Shown here: positions 42,779 through 54,219 of the stretch, piece after piece
Layout: each line of letters starts with the position of its first letter
How positions within the stretch are numbered: position 1 is the stretch's first letter
Assembly (NCBI GenBank): GCA_964036315.1
Contig: OZ038496.1
Location: forward strand, 20,312,185 to 20,376,184
DNA: 64,000 nucleotides
DNA from: Acanthosepion esculentum
Taxonomy: Eukaryota; Mollusca; Cephalopoda; Sepiida; Sepiidae
Direction: 5' to 3'
Notes under the pieces: generated by a model
Seen by the model: the letters and a program-made list of their open reading frames with translations, nothing else
Told to the model about the DNA's origin: nothing
Database searches by the model: none
Translations under genes and position numbers: made by a program

Positions 42779-43030
42779 AGTATAGGATTGGTGTATATGG
42801 AATAAATTCCAATAACCAACAATTACTATTCTTAAAAGTGTGCTCAATACAGAGTTGAGCAAATATAATTATTTATTTAAAAATTATAACATAAATATGT
42901 TATAAAATCACTACAAAAATAGCCATTTTATTTCAACACCTCTGGTGTCTTATCAAGTGATGATGTTGAATGTAGAATAAAGTGTTTTAAAAGTTTCAAA
43001 TTAATTAACTACCCCTCGCAAGGGGAAAAA
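42775..43030 (+). repeat. Family G relative and small stem-loop
   Basis: 'gtgtgctcaatacagagttg' is again the family G core. Further on, 43013-43026 is a perfect small hairpin ('cccctcgcaagggg'). Confidence 0.45.
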
Positions 43031-43894
43031 CTATTACATAAGCTGGAATGACCAATCAAAATACAAGTATATGAGAATTCAAAAAACTTGATAATGAAGT
43101 AAGGCTATAATAACTATTAAATGCTTTAAAGTTGGGGGTTATACTAAAATAGAATTTATTCTAACTAATAAGTATTAAATTATACGATAAAATTTGAAAT
43201 TAAAATTAAAAATTACCCATTTTAAAATCTAAATTTAATCTCTATTAAGTTTAAAATTATAAAATTACTGAGGAAAAAAGAAAAAATACATATGTTATTC
43301 TATTTATTTTGTTTTTATTGAAATTAAGTTGGAATAAACATTAAGATCGACTGCTCTTAACTCCATAACATCATGGATAAATTTGAATTTTAAGCATAGG
43401 CAGGGGATAATGGCATCTTGTGAAAGACAATACATACACAATCAGATTATAATACATAAGCATGCAGACATATTTAGATATGTACACACACAAAAAAGTA
43501 ACAGGAAATATCTCCACGACCCTTTACAAGAAAAAACACACACAAACACAATGAAATGTGCAAGCAAGTTACTATACACATAGACACCGATAAAGACACA
43601 TACATACACATAGACACTCCAACACAGCAACCAAGAATTATTCAAGATTGAAAGTGTTATTAAACGAATTCTAACCATTTATTAAAATATAACTTATACG
43701 GGCAAATATACATAGATAAAAATTGTCTAATAGATCAGAGAAACAAACAATAGGGAAAGAAAGGACATTAAAACAGATATATACATATAAAAATAACATC
43801 ATCTAATATATAAAAACGGAAATTCCAAACACACAAATATATATATAAAAATATATATTTTATATATGTCTGTATACGCTCTACTGTACATTAG
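43031..43894. other. No recognised feature
   Basis: Very AT-rich, no family or gene seen. Confidence 0.4.
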
Positions 43895-44170
43895 GTGAAA
43901 GAAAATAAAAACTACCTAAATATATATGTGTACAGTGTACACACATTCTTCACTACAGACAGAAGCACAGAAAATCCTACCTATAGACAAACATATACAC
44001 ACTTATATACATATACACGCATACACATATGTATTTATCTACACCTATACACATATATGCATACGCATATGCATATATACACATACAGAAGCAAGCATAA
44101 ATATATCAACCCACACAGCAACGTAATATTTAATATTAAAACACACATACACTTATTTCTTTCATTCTGA
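43895..44170. repeat. Low-complexity TACACA-rich tract
   Basis: Irregular 'atacacata' motifs; two overlapping plus frames (91 and 66 codons) are composition artefacts. Confidence 0.8.
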
Positions 44171-44217
44171 CCTAAAGAAGCCAATTTTATGAAGGTGAAA
44201 CATATATTCAATAAAAC

Positions 44218-44600
44218 TCATAGATAGATAATGTACAAATTTAGATAGATAATGTACAGACTTAGATAATGTATAGATTTAGATAGATCATGTGCAGACT
44301 TAGATAGATGATGTACAGACTAAAATAGATAGACTACAGACTTTGATAGATATCTAATATACAGACTTAGATACATAGATAATGTACACATTTAGATAGA
44401 TAGATAGATGATGTACAAACTTTGATAGATATCTAATATACAGACTTAGATAGCTATGTAATGTACACACTTAGATAGATATATAGATAATGTACAGACT
44501 TAAATAGATAGATAATGCACAGACTTAGATAAATAGAGAGATAGATGATGTACAGACTTTCATAGAGAGATAATGTATTGTCTTAGATAGATTGATATTT
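44218..44600 (-). repeat. Minisatellite, 25-55 bp units ('AATGTACAGACTTAGATAG')
   Basis: At least nine irregular units around 'gtacagacttagatagat'. The unit is a variant of the reverse complement of the one at 40446-40800, so the loci share ancestry. Confidence 0.88.
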
Positions 44601-45415
44601 GTGCATAAAAATATGTACCTCTGATTCCAGAATCTATATTGTTATGATAATTAGTAGTTCTTTGTCTTTGCATGATTCCTTTTCAGACCAGACAGGAAAA
44701 AAGAAAATGTTCTCCTTTGAAAATCAATTGATAGCATTTGAACTTGATTTTCTTCTTTATTTCCCCCTATAAATTTGATTTTTGCCTTGAAGCTGACTGA
44801 GAAGAGACATTAGATTTTGTATGAACATAAACTCTTCAGTCAGAAGAACCAAGTGTAAACAGCTTTCTCTTATTCATTGGTGGAACACTGGCTACAAATG
44901 ATTTCACCTGTTCACCTGGAATTATTCATTACATTTCATTTTGCTTATTCATTATTGAAATGAAGTTTTACAATGAAACGCTATAGCTACAAGAAGTAGA
45001 AAATATATCCTTTCATCTCACCATTTGTTCCTGTAGTCAAGCTGCCTCTAATAATATTAATCTAATAATATATACCTAGTAGTCTCTCTGAAAATGGAAC
45101 AGTTTTGCTATTTGATTTTTCTGATGTATCATAATTCATAAGTTAATGATTGAATAAGTTCCTTGTGAGTTCTACACCTATAAAATACCAACGGAAATTC
45201 TCCAATTGTATCTCTAAATATTTGAGCTTAAAAACGTTAACAAAATATTACAATAACAATCATAAGTATGAAAGCAGGTCATTATTTAAAGAAGTAAGTG
45301 GTTACAAATGCAAAGATTTAAAACTGACAGAAGCAGACGTTAAACACATGAAACCATTATCAACTCCTCTATGTTCTCTTTATTTCTTTTTCTCACTGAA
45401 AGCAAACAGCATCTT

Positions 45416-45418
<3 letters not shown>
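44601..45418. other. No recognised feature
   Basis: The 99-codon plus frame (45150-45449) runs into a T tract; its first 80 codons show no recognised domain. Confidence 0.35.
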
Positions 45419-45452
<34 letters not shown>

Positions 45453-45640
45453 ATTCACCCACAAGCAAGATGATAATGCCGCTAAGATGCAAGGGGCTAC
45501 TTGGAGTGAAAGAGAATCAAAAGACTTCAGAAGGAACTGGAAACCCAATCCTAAACAGGAAACAAGGGATAAACCTGTTGAAAAGACCAGCTAGGAGTAT
45601 GAACCAGGTGATAGGCAAACCTATCTACTCCTATTGAGGA
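45419..45640 (-). mobile_element. Short SINE-like element with LINE-type tail, copy 3 (young)
   Basis: A 28-base T run is the minus-strand poly-A. It is followed by 'accaattcacccacaagc', 'gataatgccgctaagatgc', 'cttggagtgaaagagaatc', 'cccaatcctaaacaggaaa' and 'aaacctatctactcctatt'. The long uninterrupted tail suggests recent insertion. A second scrap of the same element is at 45690-45775. Confidence 0.75.
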
Positions 45641-45837
45641 AAAATAAATAGTAAATAAAGTTTTAGAGTTTAGGTAGAGACATTAGAAGTATAGAGTTAA
45701 AATAGACTTTATAAGGAACTAGAAATCCAATGCTAAATTGGAAACTACTGATAAACCTCTACTCCTGATATGTCCTTTCCATCTTTACTCGCAATCAAGA
45801 CAGAATAATCCATTATTTATGAGTAACATCAGTCAGT

Positions 45838-46080
45838 CAGTTATGTGCCATGCATGATACATGCATAGGCAATCATGTATCTTTCAATACATGACTGACA
45901 AGACAGATTTTTCCCCACAGTAGGTTGCTACTTCTTTCTGCAGTAGACCAGTTGCCATCCAAGGCTATAAAACCCAGTCTGTCCTGCTATTTACCCATAG
46001 CTGAGCGGCGGGTGGGGGGGGATTCATGCCTTTCCCAAAGGTATTAGCATATAAGTGAATGTAATGGATTCCATGGATAA
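45838..46080 (-). mobile_element. tRNA-type SINE, central and 3' domains
   Basis: Mirror image of 17990-18240: 'gtcagttatgtgccatgcat', 'gatacatgcataggcaatc', 'agtagaccagttgccatcc', 'tatttacccatagctgagc' and 'gtgaatgtaatggattcca'. The tRNA head is absent. Confidence 0.75.
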
Positions 46081-46082
46081 TA

Positions 46083-46500
46083 TAAATTAAATAAGGAACA
46101 AGGAATACATTGGAGAAACGTCAAGGATTTTAAATAAAAAATTGTATGAACACAAAAGAGATCTTTTACAAAACAACACATTAAATACATTAGTTGCTGA
46201 ACATAATGAAACTGACCATAATTTTGATTTTAAAAATGCTACTTGAATTGAAAGAAAAAACAATTTACTCAGATGAAAATCTTTAAAAAGTGCTTTAATT
46301 GCTAGTTCATCCACAGTAAATTTGCGTCCAGGTTCTTACAACATTTTACCTTTGTTGGCAGGTCTTCTATTATCACAGTGTAGGATATTTGAGAACAAAA
46401 GTGATGGAAACATAGACAAAAAGAAAAAAAAATCTAAATGAAATCAGCTAGATTATAGTCCCTAAACAGATATTTTAAAAACATTTTAATTTTAAATTCC
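46083..46500 (+). pseudogene. Penelope-like element, GIY-YIG C-terminal part
   Basis: The plus strand reads NKEYIGETSRILNKKLYEHK, then RDLLQNNTLNTLVAEHNETD and HNFDFKNA before a stop. YIGET--LNK-L-EHKRD is the core of a GIY-YIG nuclease of Penelope-like elements; the first GIY strand is cut off by the upstream SINE. After the stop, STVNLRPGSYNILP and MKSA continue. It differs from the copy at 4120, so at least two Penelope lineages are present. Confidence 0.75.
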
Positions 46501-46548
46501 CAATGTATGTGTATATTCCCATATATGTTTGTGTTTACAACTTCATGT

Positions 46549-46657
<109 letters not shown>

Positions 46658-46659
46658 CT

Positions 46660-47743
46660 ACTTCCTTTTCACTCTCAGAACAAATGTTTATTGAATCTCT
46701 TTTGGATTTCAGAAGAAAATAAAAACTGTAAATTATGTATCTCATGGTCTGACATTCAAAAACTAAAACCAACATCATTTTGGTTGGAAATGTCCAGAAT
46801 TATTGACATCAAATTAAAATAAGAAAAATGACTGTTAGTCTGGCTTTTTAAGACAATCAATTATTAGTTTTTTTTTTAAGCGACCTTCTTTAAAAAACAA
46901 AACAGAAGAAGGAAAAGGCAAAAATATTCTTACCACTTGACTCTCTGAACTAAAATGTCTCAATTGATGCGGTGGATATGGAAGTGAAAAGAAACAGAGT
47001 TAACCATTTGGTAGAAATCAAAGAACTTTTTCTTTCTGTGATCTGTGACAATGACAGTGGAGTTGGTGCTGAGTAAGGAGAGGAATGGCTGATAATTTTG
47101 ATGTGTTGACAGCCAGCCATAAACTTACCACTCATAATTAGAACTGCGCAAGTTAATCGCTGCCACTTTATGTAAGCAATTTAATCAATCATTTTCATCA
47201 GGGTAGAGATGGGTGGATATGGTAGAAGCTGTGGGTGCTTCCCATAGTAATGCAATCTTTGCCTGCATTTTCAGTCACTGGTAAAAATCGTGATCATTGA
47301 ATAAATTGTCATCAGAAAAAAAGGCAAAGAATTTGCAAGTAAAAGACTGGGGAGATGGTGAGCTTAAAATTAGTTTAATATGTTACTGAAAAAATAATAT
47401 TTATATGAGACTGATGTTTCAAATCATATGAGATGCTCCAAAAATAAAGCCAGATATTTATTTCCACAGAAACTACAACAAATACAAGGAACAAGATTAC
47501 ACTGTTGGATAGAGCAAATTTTCAGCTATAAATATTGTTTTTCTGTTTTTTGTATAGTCAACAATACTGGGTATTTCACCAGTGTAAAACCATATTCCAG
47601 GCAGTCATGTACAAAATTTGCATAGCATGCCACATCACTGTCACCATAGCTGAAATGCAGTACTCTCTGCTAAAATCCCGTCAGACCTTGTCGGTTCTTT
47701 TTAATCAAGCTTGTTTGGATAAATGCATCTGCCTAAATATACC

Positions 47744-47744
<1 letters not shown>
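46660..47744. other. No recognised feature
   Basis: AT-rich; nothing assignable. A TA tract follows at 47748-47784. Confidence 0.4.
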
Positions 47745-47784
<40 letters not shown>

Positions 47785-47785
<1 letters not shown>

Positions 47786-47890
47786 CAAAATAACAAAAAT
47801 TATCTCAACATAGAGGATAGTCTATTTCAAGCTGTTCCATACACAGCTATCATCAGCCCCTAAGTGTCTGTCTCAGAGCATTGTTTTAAA
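47785..47890 (-). repeat. Repeat family G2, reverse copy
   Basis: 'aattatctcaacatagagga', 'tagtctatttcaagctgtt', 'cagctatcatcagcccctaa' and 'gtctgtctcagagcat' are the complement of 36545-36640. Confidence 0.7.
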
Positions 47891-48258
47891 TTTATTTTCA
47901 ATGTCAGTCCTCCTCTGGTAGACGCCTTTTTAATGAGAATGGGTTTGTGCTAGTGATTGGTGGAGGCGTAAGATATCTTACCCAGGCTGGAGAAGTGGTC
48001 TGTGGTTGGAGTTTATTTATGGCCAGAAGCTTTTGTTGTTTGTAGTTTAATGTCAGTTCCTACTATGTGGCGTTTCTTATACAAGCCCCGAGTGTATTTT
48101 CCTAGGATTCACAGTAAATAGTTTTTGTACTGCAGGTGTCTAATATTATTAATAAGCGATGGGGAATTTAAACTTGAACCCGTTAAGATTAATATAAATT
48201 ACTTGAGTTATAGATTTATAGATTGTGGGTAAAACCAGAGCACCCAATAGAATTGGAT
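47891..48258. other. Unassigned, less AT-rich
   Basis: Possibly the interior of a Penelope-type element next to family G2, but I see no reading frame to show it. A TA/TG tract follows (48259-48316). Confidence 0.3.
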
Positions 48259-48264
48259 TATGTG

Positions 48265-48319
<55 letters not shown>

Positions 48320-48640
48320 GTAGTTTCATTTTTCTTGAGTATAGCCAACATATGACACTTAACGCAATTAGATGATGTTATACTAAACAATGCTTGTGCT
48401 TTAAACTTTTTAAAGTGAGAAGAGTTCTTACACACGAACAATCCTACTCTTTGATATTTTTATATATGAACATACTTATATACATATACTGTTTAATAAA
48501 TAAATGAACCATCTTCTCAAATGTGAGTATCCACTGAAAATAACATTTAAAATGATAGAATCTGTTGGATTGATAAATAAAAAGAAATAAAAAAAGTCCA
48601 TTACTTTAGAAAAATACACAGACACACACACATATATATA

Positions 48641-49003
48641 CAGGATGTCCATAAAGTTTGTGTGCACTTTAAAAATTTCTAACTTTATTTGTATTTGCGA
48701 TAGAAATAATCTAAAAAATGTTATAAAGTTTCATGTACCTAGTTTTAAGTATAGCTAAAATAACTAATGTGATTTCAGGCATTACTGTAAATCAGTTGGC
48801 AAATGTTTTCCGTGAACTGCAAAATCGTATTACCCTTTGTATTGCTAATGATGGAGGACATGTGGAAACTTAAATAAAATTTCAACAAAACCTTAAAAAT
48901 ATAGATTTACTTCTTTCTAATCCTTTTTACAAATTATTTCTATCGTAAATACAAATAAAGTTACAAATTTTTTAAAGTGCACATGAACTTTATGGACACC
49001 ATG
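48641..49003. mobile_element. DDE transposon relic with about 70-bp terminal inverted repeats
   Basis: The left end 'gatgtccataaagtttgtgt' and onward ('ttctaactttatttgtattt') is mirrored at the right end. The interior around 48785-48875 on the plus strand reads LANVFRELQNRITLCIANDG and GHVET before a stop, which resembles the last residues of mariner/IS630-type DDE transposases (WREL-----C-----GH-E). The rest of the transposase has been deleted. Confidence 0.85.
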
Positions 49004-49110
49004 TGTATAAGCATACTTGGAATATAGATATCTGGTCAACTAAGGATGTTCCTTAATAGATCATAACAAACCTATATTTTAACAATTAAAAGTATATTAA
49101 TCTTTTACAC

Positions 49111-49114
<4 letters not shown>

Positions 49115-49144
<30 letters not shown>
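49115..49144. repeat. (TA)n microsatellite
   Basis: TA tract between the DDE relic and the SINE pair. Confidence 0.95.
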
Positions 49145-49152
<8 letters not shown>

Positions 49153-49184
49153 CTGAACATGCCTTGTCCATTGAATTTTATTAA

Positions 49185-49345
49185 TAGTGATGCAGGTTCA
49201 GTCCCTGCTGGGCACACATTTTCTTTATAAAGATTTCTCAAATGTGAAGACTTGATAGACATAATATACACTGTTTAGTAAAGAAAAATAGGGTCTGTAT
49301 TTAAAATATAAATTCTCCACTCTAATAATGTTTGCAGCAGTAAAA
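49185..49345 (+). mobile_element. tRNA-derived SINE (family E), copy 3
   Basis: B-box-like 'gcaggttcagtccctgctg', then 'gcacacattttctttataa', 'gatttctcaaatgtgaag' and 'atagacataatatacactg'. The A box region is diverged. Confidence 0.6.
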
Positions 49346-49499
49346 ATGTTAGATTAAAAATAAAATCCATTAATTCTTTAGAAATTGCTTTGTTTACATT
49401 TTGGATATTAAACTGAGCCGATATGAAGCTTTCAGGAAAATATTCTGAGTGAAATGATTGTGCTTTCTTTAATAAAGGGAAAATAGAACCTTGCTTGTT

Positions 49500-49705
49500 G
49501 CAACATTTTCTGCATACTGGATCAGACGGTGGTTTCCCATTACAAAGGTAGATGAAGGTTTGATCCTTGTCATGGAATGCAATTTCAGTACTAAGATTTC
49601 TTAAATGCACAGGCCAATAGACATAATGCACACTATTTAATACATAAAAATGGGGCATATATTTCAAGTAGAAGGTATCCACTATAATATCATTTGAAGT
49701 AATAT
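49500..49705 (+). mobile_element. tRNA-derived SINE (family E), copy 4
   Basis: B-box-like 'gaaggtttgatccttgtcat', then 'ctaagatttcttaaatgcac', 'aggccaatagacataatgc' and 'ataaaaatggggcatata'. The 165-codon minus frame (49275-49772), the longest in the window, is antisense to copies 3 and 4 and so is not a gene. Confidence 0.65.
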
Positions 49706-49769
49706 ATATATATATTGTCATCCACAGACAGACTGTTTCACTGTATCGCAGCTCATCAGTGTGGCTAGA

Positions 49770-49940
49770 CATCCGGTTGCCTCTGGCTAGAATCGAAAAC
49801 TGGCTGAATTCGCGTCAGTCAGAAATTTTACCCTGAAGCCGTTGGCGCACGGCAGAGAAGAAGGTGAATTTAAGCGTATTTATTTTTAGATAAACACACA
49901 GTGACTGAGAAAACTCGATTCGATTTACCGAAGAGTCTTG
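49770..49940. promoter_or_regulatory. CpG-rich patch, function unknown
   Basis: About eleven CpG in 170 bp ('tgaattcgcgtcagtc', 'gttggcgcacggcag', 'actcgattcgatttaccg') in DNA that otherwise has very few. It might be a gene start or a young insertion. No TATA box or coding frame was seen, so the promoter label is tentative. Confidence 0.2.
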
Positions 49941-50029
49941 CATTATTAGCTGTAATAGTCACTGTTTACAAACCCATACATCCTCCCCAGAGACCTCAAC
50001 TGAAATAAACACACACACAAACACGTTTG

Positions 50030-50215
50030 TAATCATTTCACCTCAAACAAGGTGATAATGTCACTAAGATGCAAGGGGCTACGAAAGACAACGAGATGAC
50101 TTTAAGAAATGGAAAACCAATCCTAAGCAGGAAAAAGGAGGTAAACCTCTACTTCAGTTCAAAAAACCGGGAAGGAGTGTGAACCGGGTGATAGGCAAAC
50201 GTAGATAAATTTTCA
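50030..50215 (-). mobile_element. Short SINE-like element with LINE-type tail, copy 4
   Basis: 'aatcatttcacctcaaacaa', 'ggtgataatgtcactaagat', 'aaccaatcctaagcaggaaa' and 'gtgaaccgggtgataggcaa'. No poly-A remains on the left. Confidence 0.7.
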
Positions 50216-51304
50216 CTTCCACTATTATTGAGTGTTTAAGGTTCCTAACAGAGTTCCCCATTTTTGGCATATTTAAAGAGAAGATTTCCACACCTGATAG
50301 CTAGTTCTGATGGCTCAGCCGTTTCTTCAGTTTTCCTGCAGAAGAGGAACAGAGAAAAAGAATAAGCATACATACACCTGGCATCATACCCACTAATAAT
50401 GTCTACTTCCTTTGGACTCCAAGTGTTTTACTCAGACATTTATGGGCAGTGGGCGTATTTTTTTTTTTGTGTCAGATCATGTTCGGATGAAGAAAATATC
50501 GTTGACTTCAAAAGCAACAACAAAATTTTTTTCACAAGATTGACAGTTTGCTAAATTTATTTGTGATTTTTGATTTTGAGAAATCTGGCTCATTTTTTTC
50601 TTACCCGGCTTCATATTATATGTTAATGATTTTTACTGAATTTTTCTTGAATTTCTTTTATATTGAAAGATGCTTATTTTTCATTTTTTTAAATCTGTTT
50701 TTAATTTTTGTTCATGATGCAAAATATAAAGAAACAATTTAACTAAATATTCTGGCTTAAATTATCAATATTCAACGTAAACTTGTACTTTTATATCTCG
50801 CTGTGTGATTTTGTAAAAACATGGATTGATGAAAAACCAAAAAAATATTCACCTTCTGGCAATTCTTAAAGTTTTTTCTTCTTTTAATGAAATTTATTTA
50901 ATTTATTTTATGTTTTGCAAAGAGGATGAATTATCTTAAAAGTTTTAAATGAAGTTTATTTTTGTTCTGCTTTTTGGCATACAATGGAGATTTAAAATAT
51001 CTCTACATTCATAACTTTCAAAATATTTAAATGAAAAAAACTTGCTAAATTCAATTCATTCCTTGAGTTCAGATTTTATCTTTAGGCGACTTTGTGGGTG
51101 AAGTGCTTCATCTTACTGTGAGTGTCTCAGCAATTCATTTTTATTGATTGTTTTTATGGAGATTAAAACCTATTCATACATTTATATTTATATTATAAGC
51201 GCCTGGACTTGTTGCGGTCTTTTGCTGTTCACAGATTTTATAATTCTTACATTTATTAGATCTGTGGAAAAGTTTACAACAGTGTATTCTGTCTCTTGTT
51301 TTTC
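50216..51304. other. No recognised feature
   Basis: T-rich; a T tract near 50460. The 64-codon frame at 50548 is Phe/Leu-rich noise. Confidence 0.4.
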
Positions 51305-51450
51305 AAATAGGATTAATGGATTGTTTTCTATGGCTTATCAACCGTTTGCAGGTTATTTAAAATGAGAAAATATTTTTAGATTGTAACAATTATTGAGAGA
51401 GATAATAATAGTTTAGTAATATAAGTCTTACTAATTAACCTATAGCTTGG
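51305..51450 (-). mobile_element. 5S-type SINE tail fragment
   Basis: 'gttttctatggcttatcaac', 'caggttatttaaaatgagaa' and 'cttactaattaacctatagc' match the tail of the SINEs at 20431 and 51640. Confidence 0.65.
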
Positions 51451-51639
51451 CAAGAATACCTAATCAGAATTTGATAAAAAAACAAAAAACATTATAATGT
51501 GGATATAAAGTGGAGGATCAAATCTATATTACAATCACTGCATAAAGCGATCCTTCATTTTGTGTAGTCTCTATAGATTTATATTTTAGAGAATGTACAT
51601 AAATCTAAAAGACATGCTTGTGTAGCTAATCAGTATTGG

Positions 51640-52000
51640 ATTGATTGATTCATTTTCTATGGCTTATCAACCGGGTTATTCAAAGCCAGAAAATATTTTT
51701 AGATTCTAACAATTTTTTTTTTTTGTTTGGAGATGATAATGGTTTAGTGATACGTGTTTTACTAATTAACCCATAGCTGAGGGGAGAAGAGGCGGATTCA
51801 TAAATTTACCAATAGTATTTGTGTGTAAGAGAATATCATTAACCCAACAGGAATTGGAACGAATCTCCAATTTACAATTCTGAACCACTATCCACATTAT
51901 TACAACATCTGGTATTTCCAAGCAGTCACCAATTTAGGTACTGACCAGGCTTGATCCAGCTTAACTTTGGTGATTGTATAGGAGTTCTGGTATCTTTTGC
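51640..52000 (-). mobile_element. SINE with 5S rRNA-like head, copy 2
   Basis: On the plus strand 51905-52000 holds 'catctggtatttccaagcag', 'aggtactgaccaggcttgat', 'ccagcttaactttgg', aligning with the complement of 5S rRNA better than copy 1 in its middle. 51835-51904 is the tRNA-like segment ('ggaattggaacgaatctcca'). Centre and tail follow as in copy 1 ('ttctatggcttatcaaccg'). Near 52000 'gagttctggtatcttttgca' is repeated in tandem, so the 5' end has been disturbed. Confidence 0.82.
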
Positions 52001-52079
52001 ACACGAGTTCTGGTATCTTTTGCACACATCTTGTAGATATAGTTATATTATCAAACAAAGAAGTAGTTTATTTTTATTA

Positions 52080-52215
52080 TTTTCAGTTAGACTAATATCC
52101 TCATCTTTATTTTTATTATTGCAACATTTCAACCCTTGTGCTTTCTGGTCTTCTTCAGGAGAGCACAATAGCTGAAATACAGTGATAATAAAACAAAGAT
52201 GAGGATATTAATATG
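52080..52215. repeat. Family D foldback
   Basis: 'gactaatatcctcatcttta' and onward is mirrored by 'aacaaagatgaggatattaa', with 'tcttcaggagagcacaatag' at the turn. The arms are about 55 bp with a few mismatches. Confidence 0.75.
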
Positions 52216-52807
52216 ACTGAAAATAATATAAATAATGATAACCCTATAAATTTACACAGAAAAAAAGGAATAGCTTATATCTTGTTCCCAGTGGAACTAT
52301 GTATCTCATGGATAAACATCTTTACTGTTAGCTTACAAAAGCTGCAATTTTGTTTTCATATGTTACTATCTTCTATAACCATTTCTATCCTAGTTTTAAT
52401 ACACATCACTTGTGCTTACTACTTCTCATATTAAGAGTAGCAACACTAAGTCGTTAACAACATATTTTTCTTTATACTGAAGGAGATTTATTGATAGTTT
52501 GATGAAACAGATATAAACAGAGTGAAATGGTAAAAATCAATAGAGAGAAAAATAATATTAATCATTAAGTTAGTTGATTTTCTCTTGCATGTTAGTAAAA
52601 GAAATTTAAATTGAAAATCATGATACAGATATGATTGTAAACAACATGGAGAAATAACAACTTTTAGTTCTCAAAAGTTATACTAAATCAATAGCTGACA
52701 GGGAATCAGTACAAGGAAACGTTTCTTTAGGATTAGATAATATTAAATAATTTATCATTTTTCATATGACATTGATGATGCTTACCATCAACCATCATCA
52801 TCAACAG
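52216..52807. other. No recognised feature
   Basis: The 73-codon plus frame at 52213 starts in the family D arm and continues into hydrophobic AT-rich noise. Confidence 0.35.
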
Positions 52808-53228
52808 CAGTATGTAACTGAGTGATTAGAATGTTAGCATTCTGACAATAAAACCCAGGCTTGAATCACACCATGGTCAATTTGTCAAGAAGACAACTTT
52901 TTAAATAATATCAGACTGGGGAGACAATACCCCATGCAAAACCTTGGGAATTGCCTGAAGACCATACCATGAGTTGACCCTAATCTTATGAGTGAAGTTG
53001 GATAGAAACAACTGTTTGGTCAATGATTGTGCTTGCACAAAGTCACAAGTCATCGTGACCGAGGGTTTGAACATACTGATCTTGATCATGCCAGGTTATG
53101 CACTCTCTCCTAGAAACTGAAATTAAGGTCTGCTTGTATTATAAGTCACAGGCCATCTCTGTGGGTATTGAACAAACACAAATCTGCTTGAGCAAGCATC
53201 TGCCACAGGGATTAACTAACTAATAAGC
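52808..53228 (+). mobile_element. tRNA-derived SINE (family V), copy 2
   Basis: A-box-like 'taactgagtgattag' and B-box-like 'ccaggcttgaatcac', then 'ataccatgagttgacccta', 'acaaagtcacaagtcatcgt', 'actctctcctagaaactg' and 'attgaacaaacacaaatc'. Same order and length as the copy at 34004. Confidence 0.78.
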
Positions 53229-54219
53229 AACCAGTTATCATGCATTGTGATATAAAATGAGCAAAAAGCTATAATTTATTGTTATATAACAAGTTAATTT
53301 ACTTGAAATTAATTATTTTAAAATCAAGAATGATTTTTATAATAAAGATCAGATATGAAAGCATTGCATGTTTTATATTTAAACAATTATCTCAAGAGTT
53401 CAGAATATATGCTAAAATGTGTATGCATCTACTGGTACATTTCTACCCACATGCCAGTGTGCATGCTTATTAAGTCACACATTTACATTGTCAATTTTCA
53501 GGGTGAAAAAATGTTGCATATGTTTACCATTGAGATAATAGAAGCATCATTATAGATTGAAGAATTTCAGATACAAAGATGTGCAAAAGCTAAACATGAA
53601 TAATGGTGGCAGCAGTAGCAGCAATTAATTTCAAGACTAACCAGAAGCCCAAATATGGAATCTTGCCAATTCTCTTCACCTTGCTTAAAAGCATTTCTTT
53701 TAAATGGTAAAATGGTAGTTTCAGTGAGAAGTGCTTGTTTCTTGATTCTTGTGAACCGTTCTTTAGTATTTCGTCCATTTTAAGAATACCAGCCACACCC
53801 CAGGTGCAAATTCCAACTCATCTCCTTTTCATCATCATAACCATGCTAACTTTGTCCCCAGGAGAAAAATTTTAAGTATTCAAAGTCTGAATTTAGTATG
53901 CAGAAACTTTTAGTAATCTTAGATAACAACAGTTAAAAATAACAACAACAAATAAAATACTAAGTAAAAAAAATAGATACATATAAGTAAGAAGCATAAA
54001 ATTATATCAAATATTATTTGTTTTCCCATTTTTTTGTGTGTACTCTGAAATAAAAATATTTGCCAACTCCTTAAAAGTAGTGAGCTTTTAGAAATAACTT
54101 TGTTTTTTTCACACACTCCACCCAAACAACAATATTTTTAAAGAAAGTTACTTTTCTTGAAAATATCATACATGGGTATGTGGCAAAAGTATATTGTTTT
54201 CTTTTGTTTCTTCTTTTTC
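53229..54219. other. No recognised feature
   Basis: AT-rich; the small frames at 53279-53796 and 53919-54125 show no domain. Confidence 0.4.

Noticed and set aside
45150..45449. 99-codon plus frame
   Set aside because: Ends in a poly-Phe run made by the poly-T of a retroposon; upstream part has no recognised domain.
49275..49772. 165-codon minus-strand open frame, the longest in the window
   Set aside because: It is antisense to two family E SINE copies, has no domain and no splice or start support.
50548..50742. Hydrophobic small protein
   Set aside because: Phe/Leu/Ile-rich product of T-rich DNA; no signal for expression.
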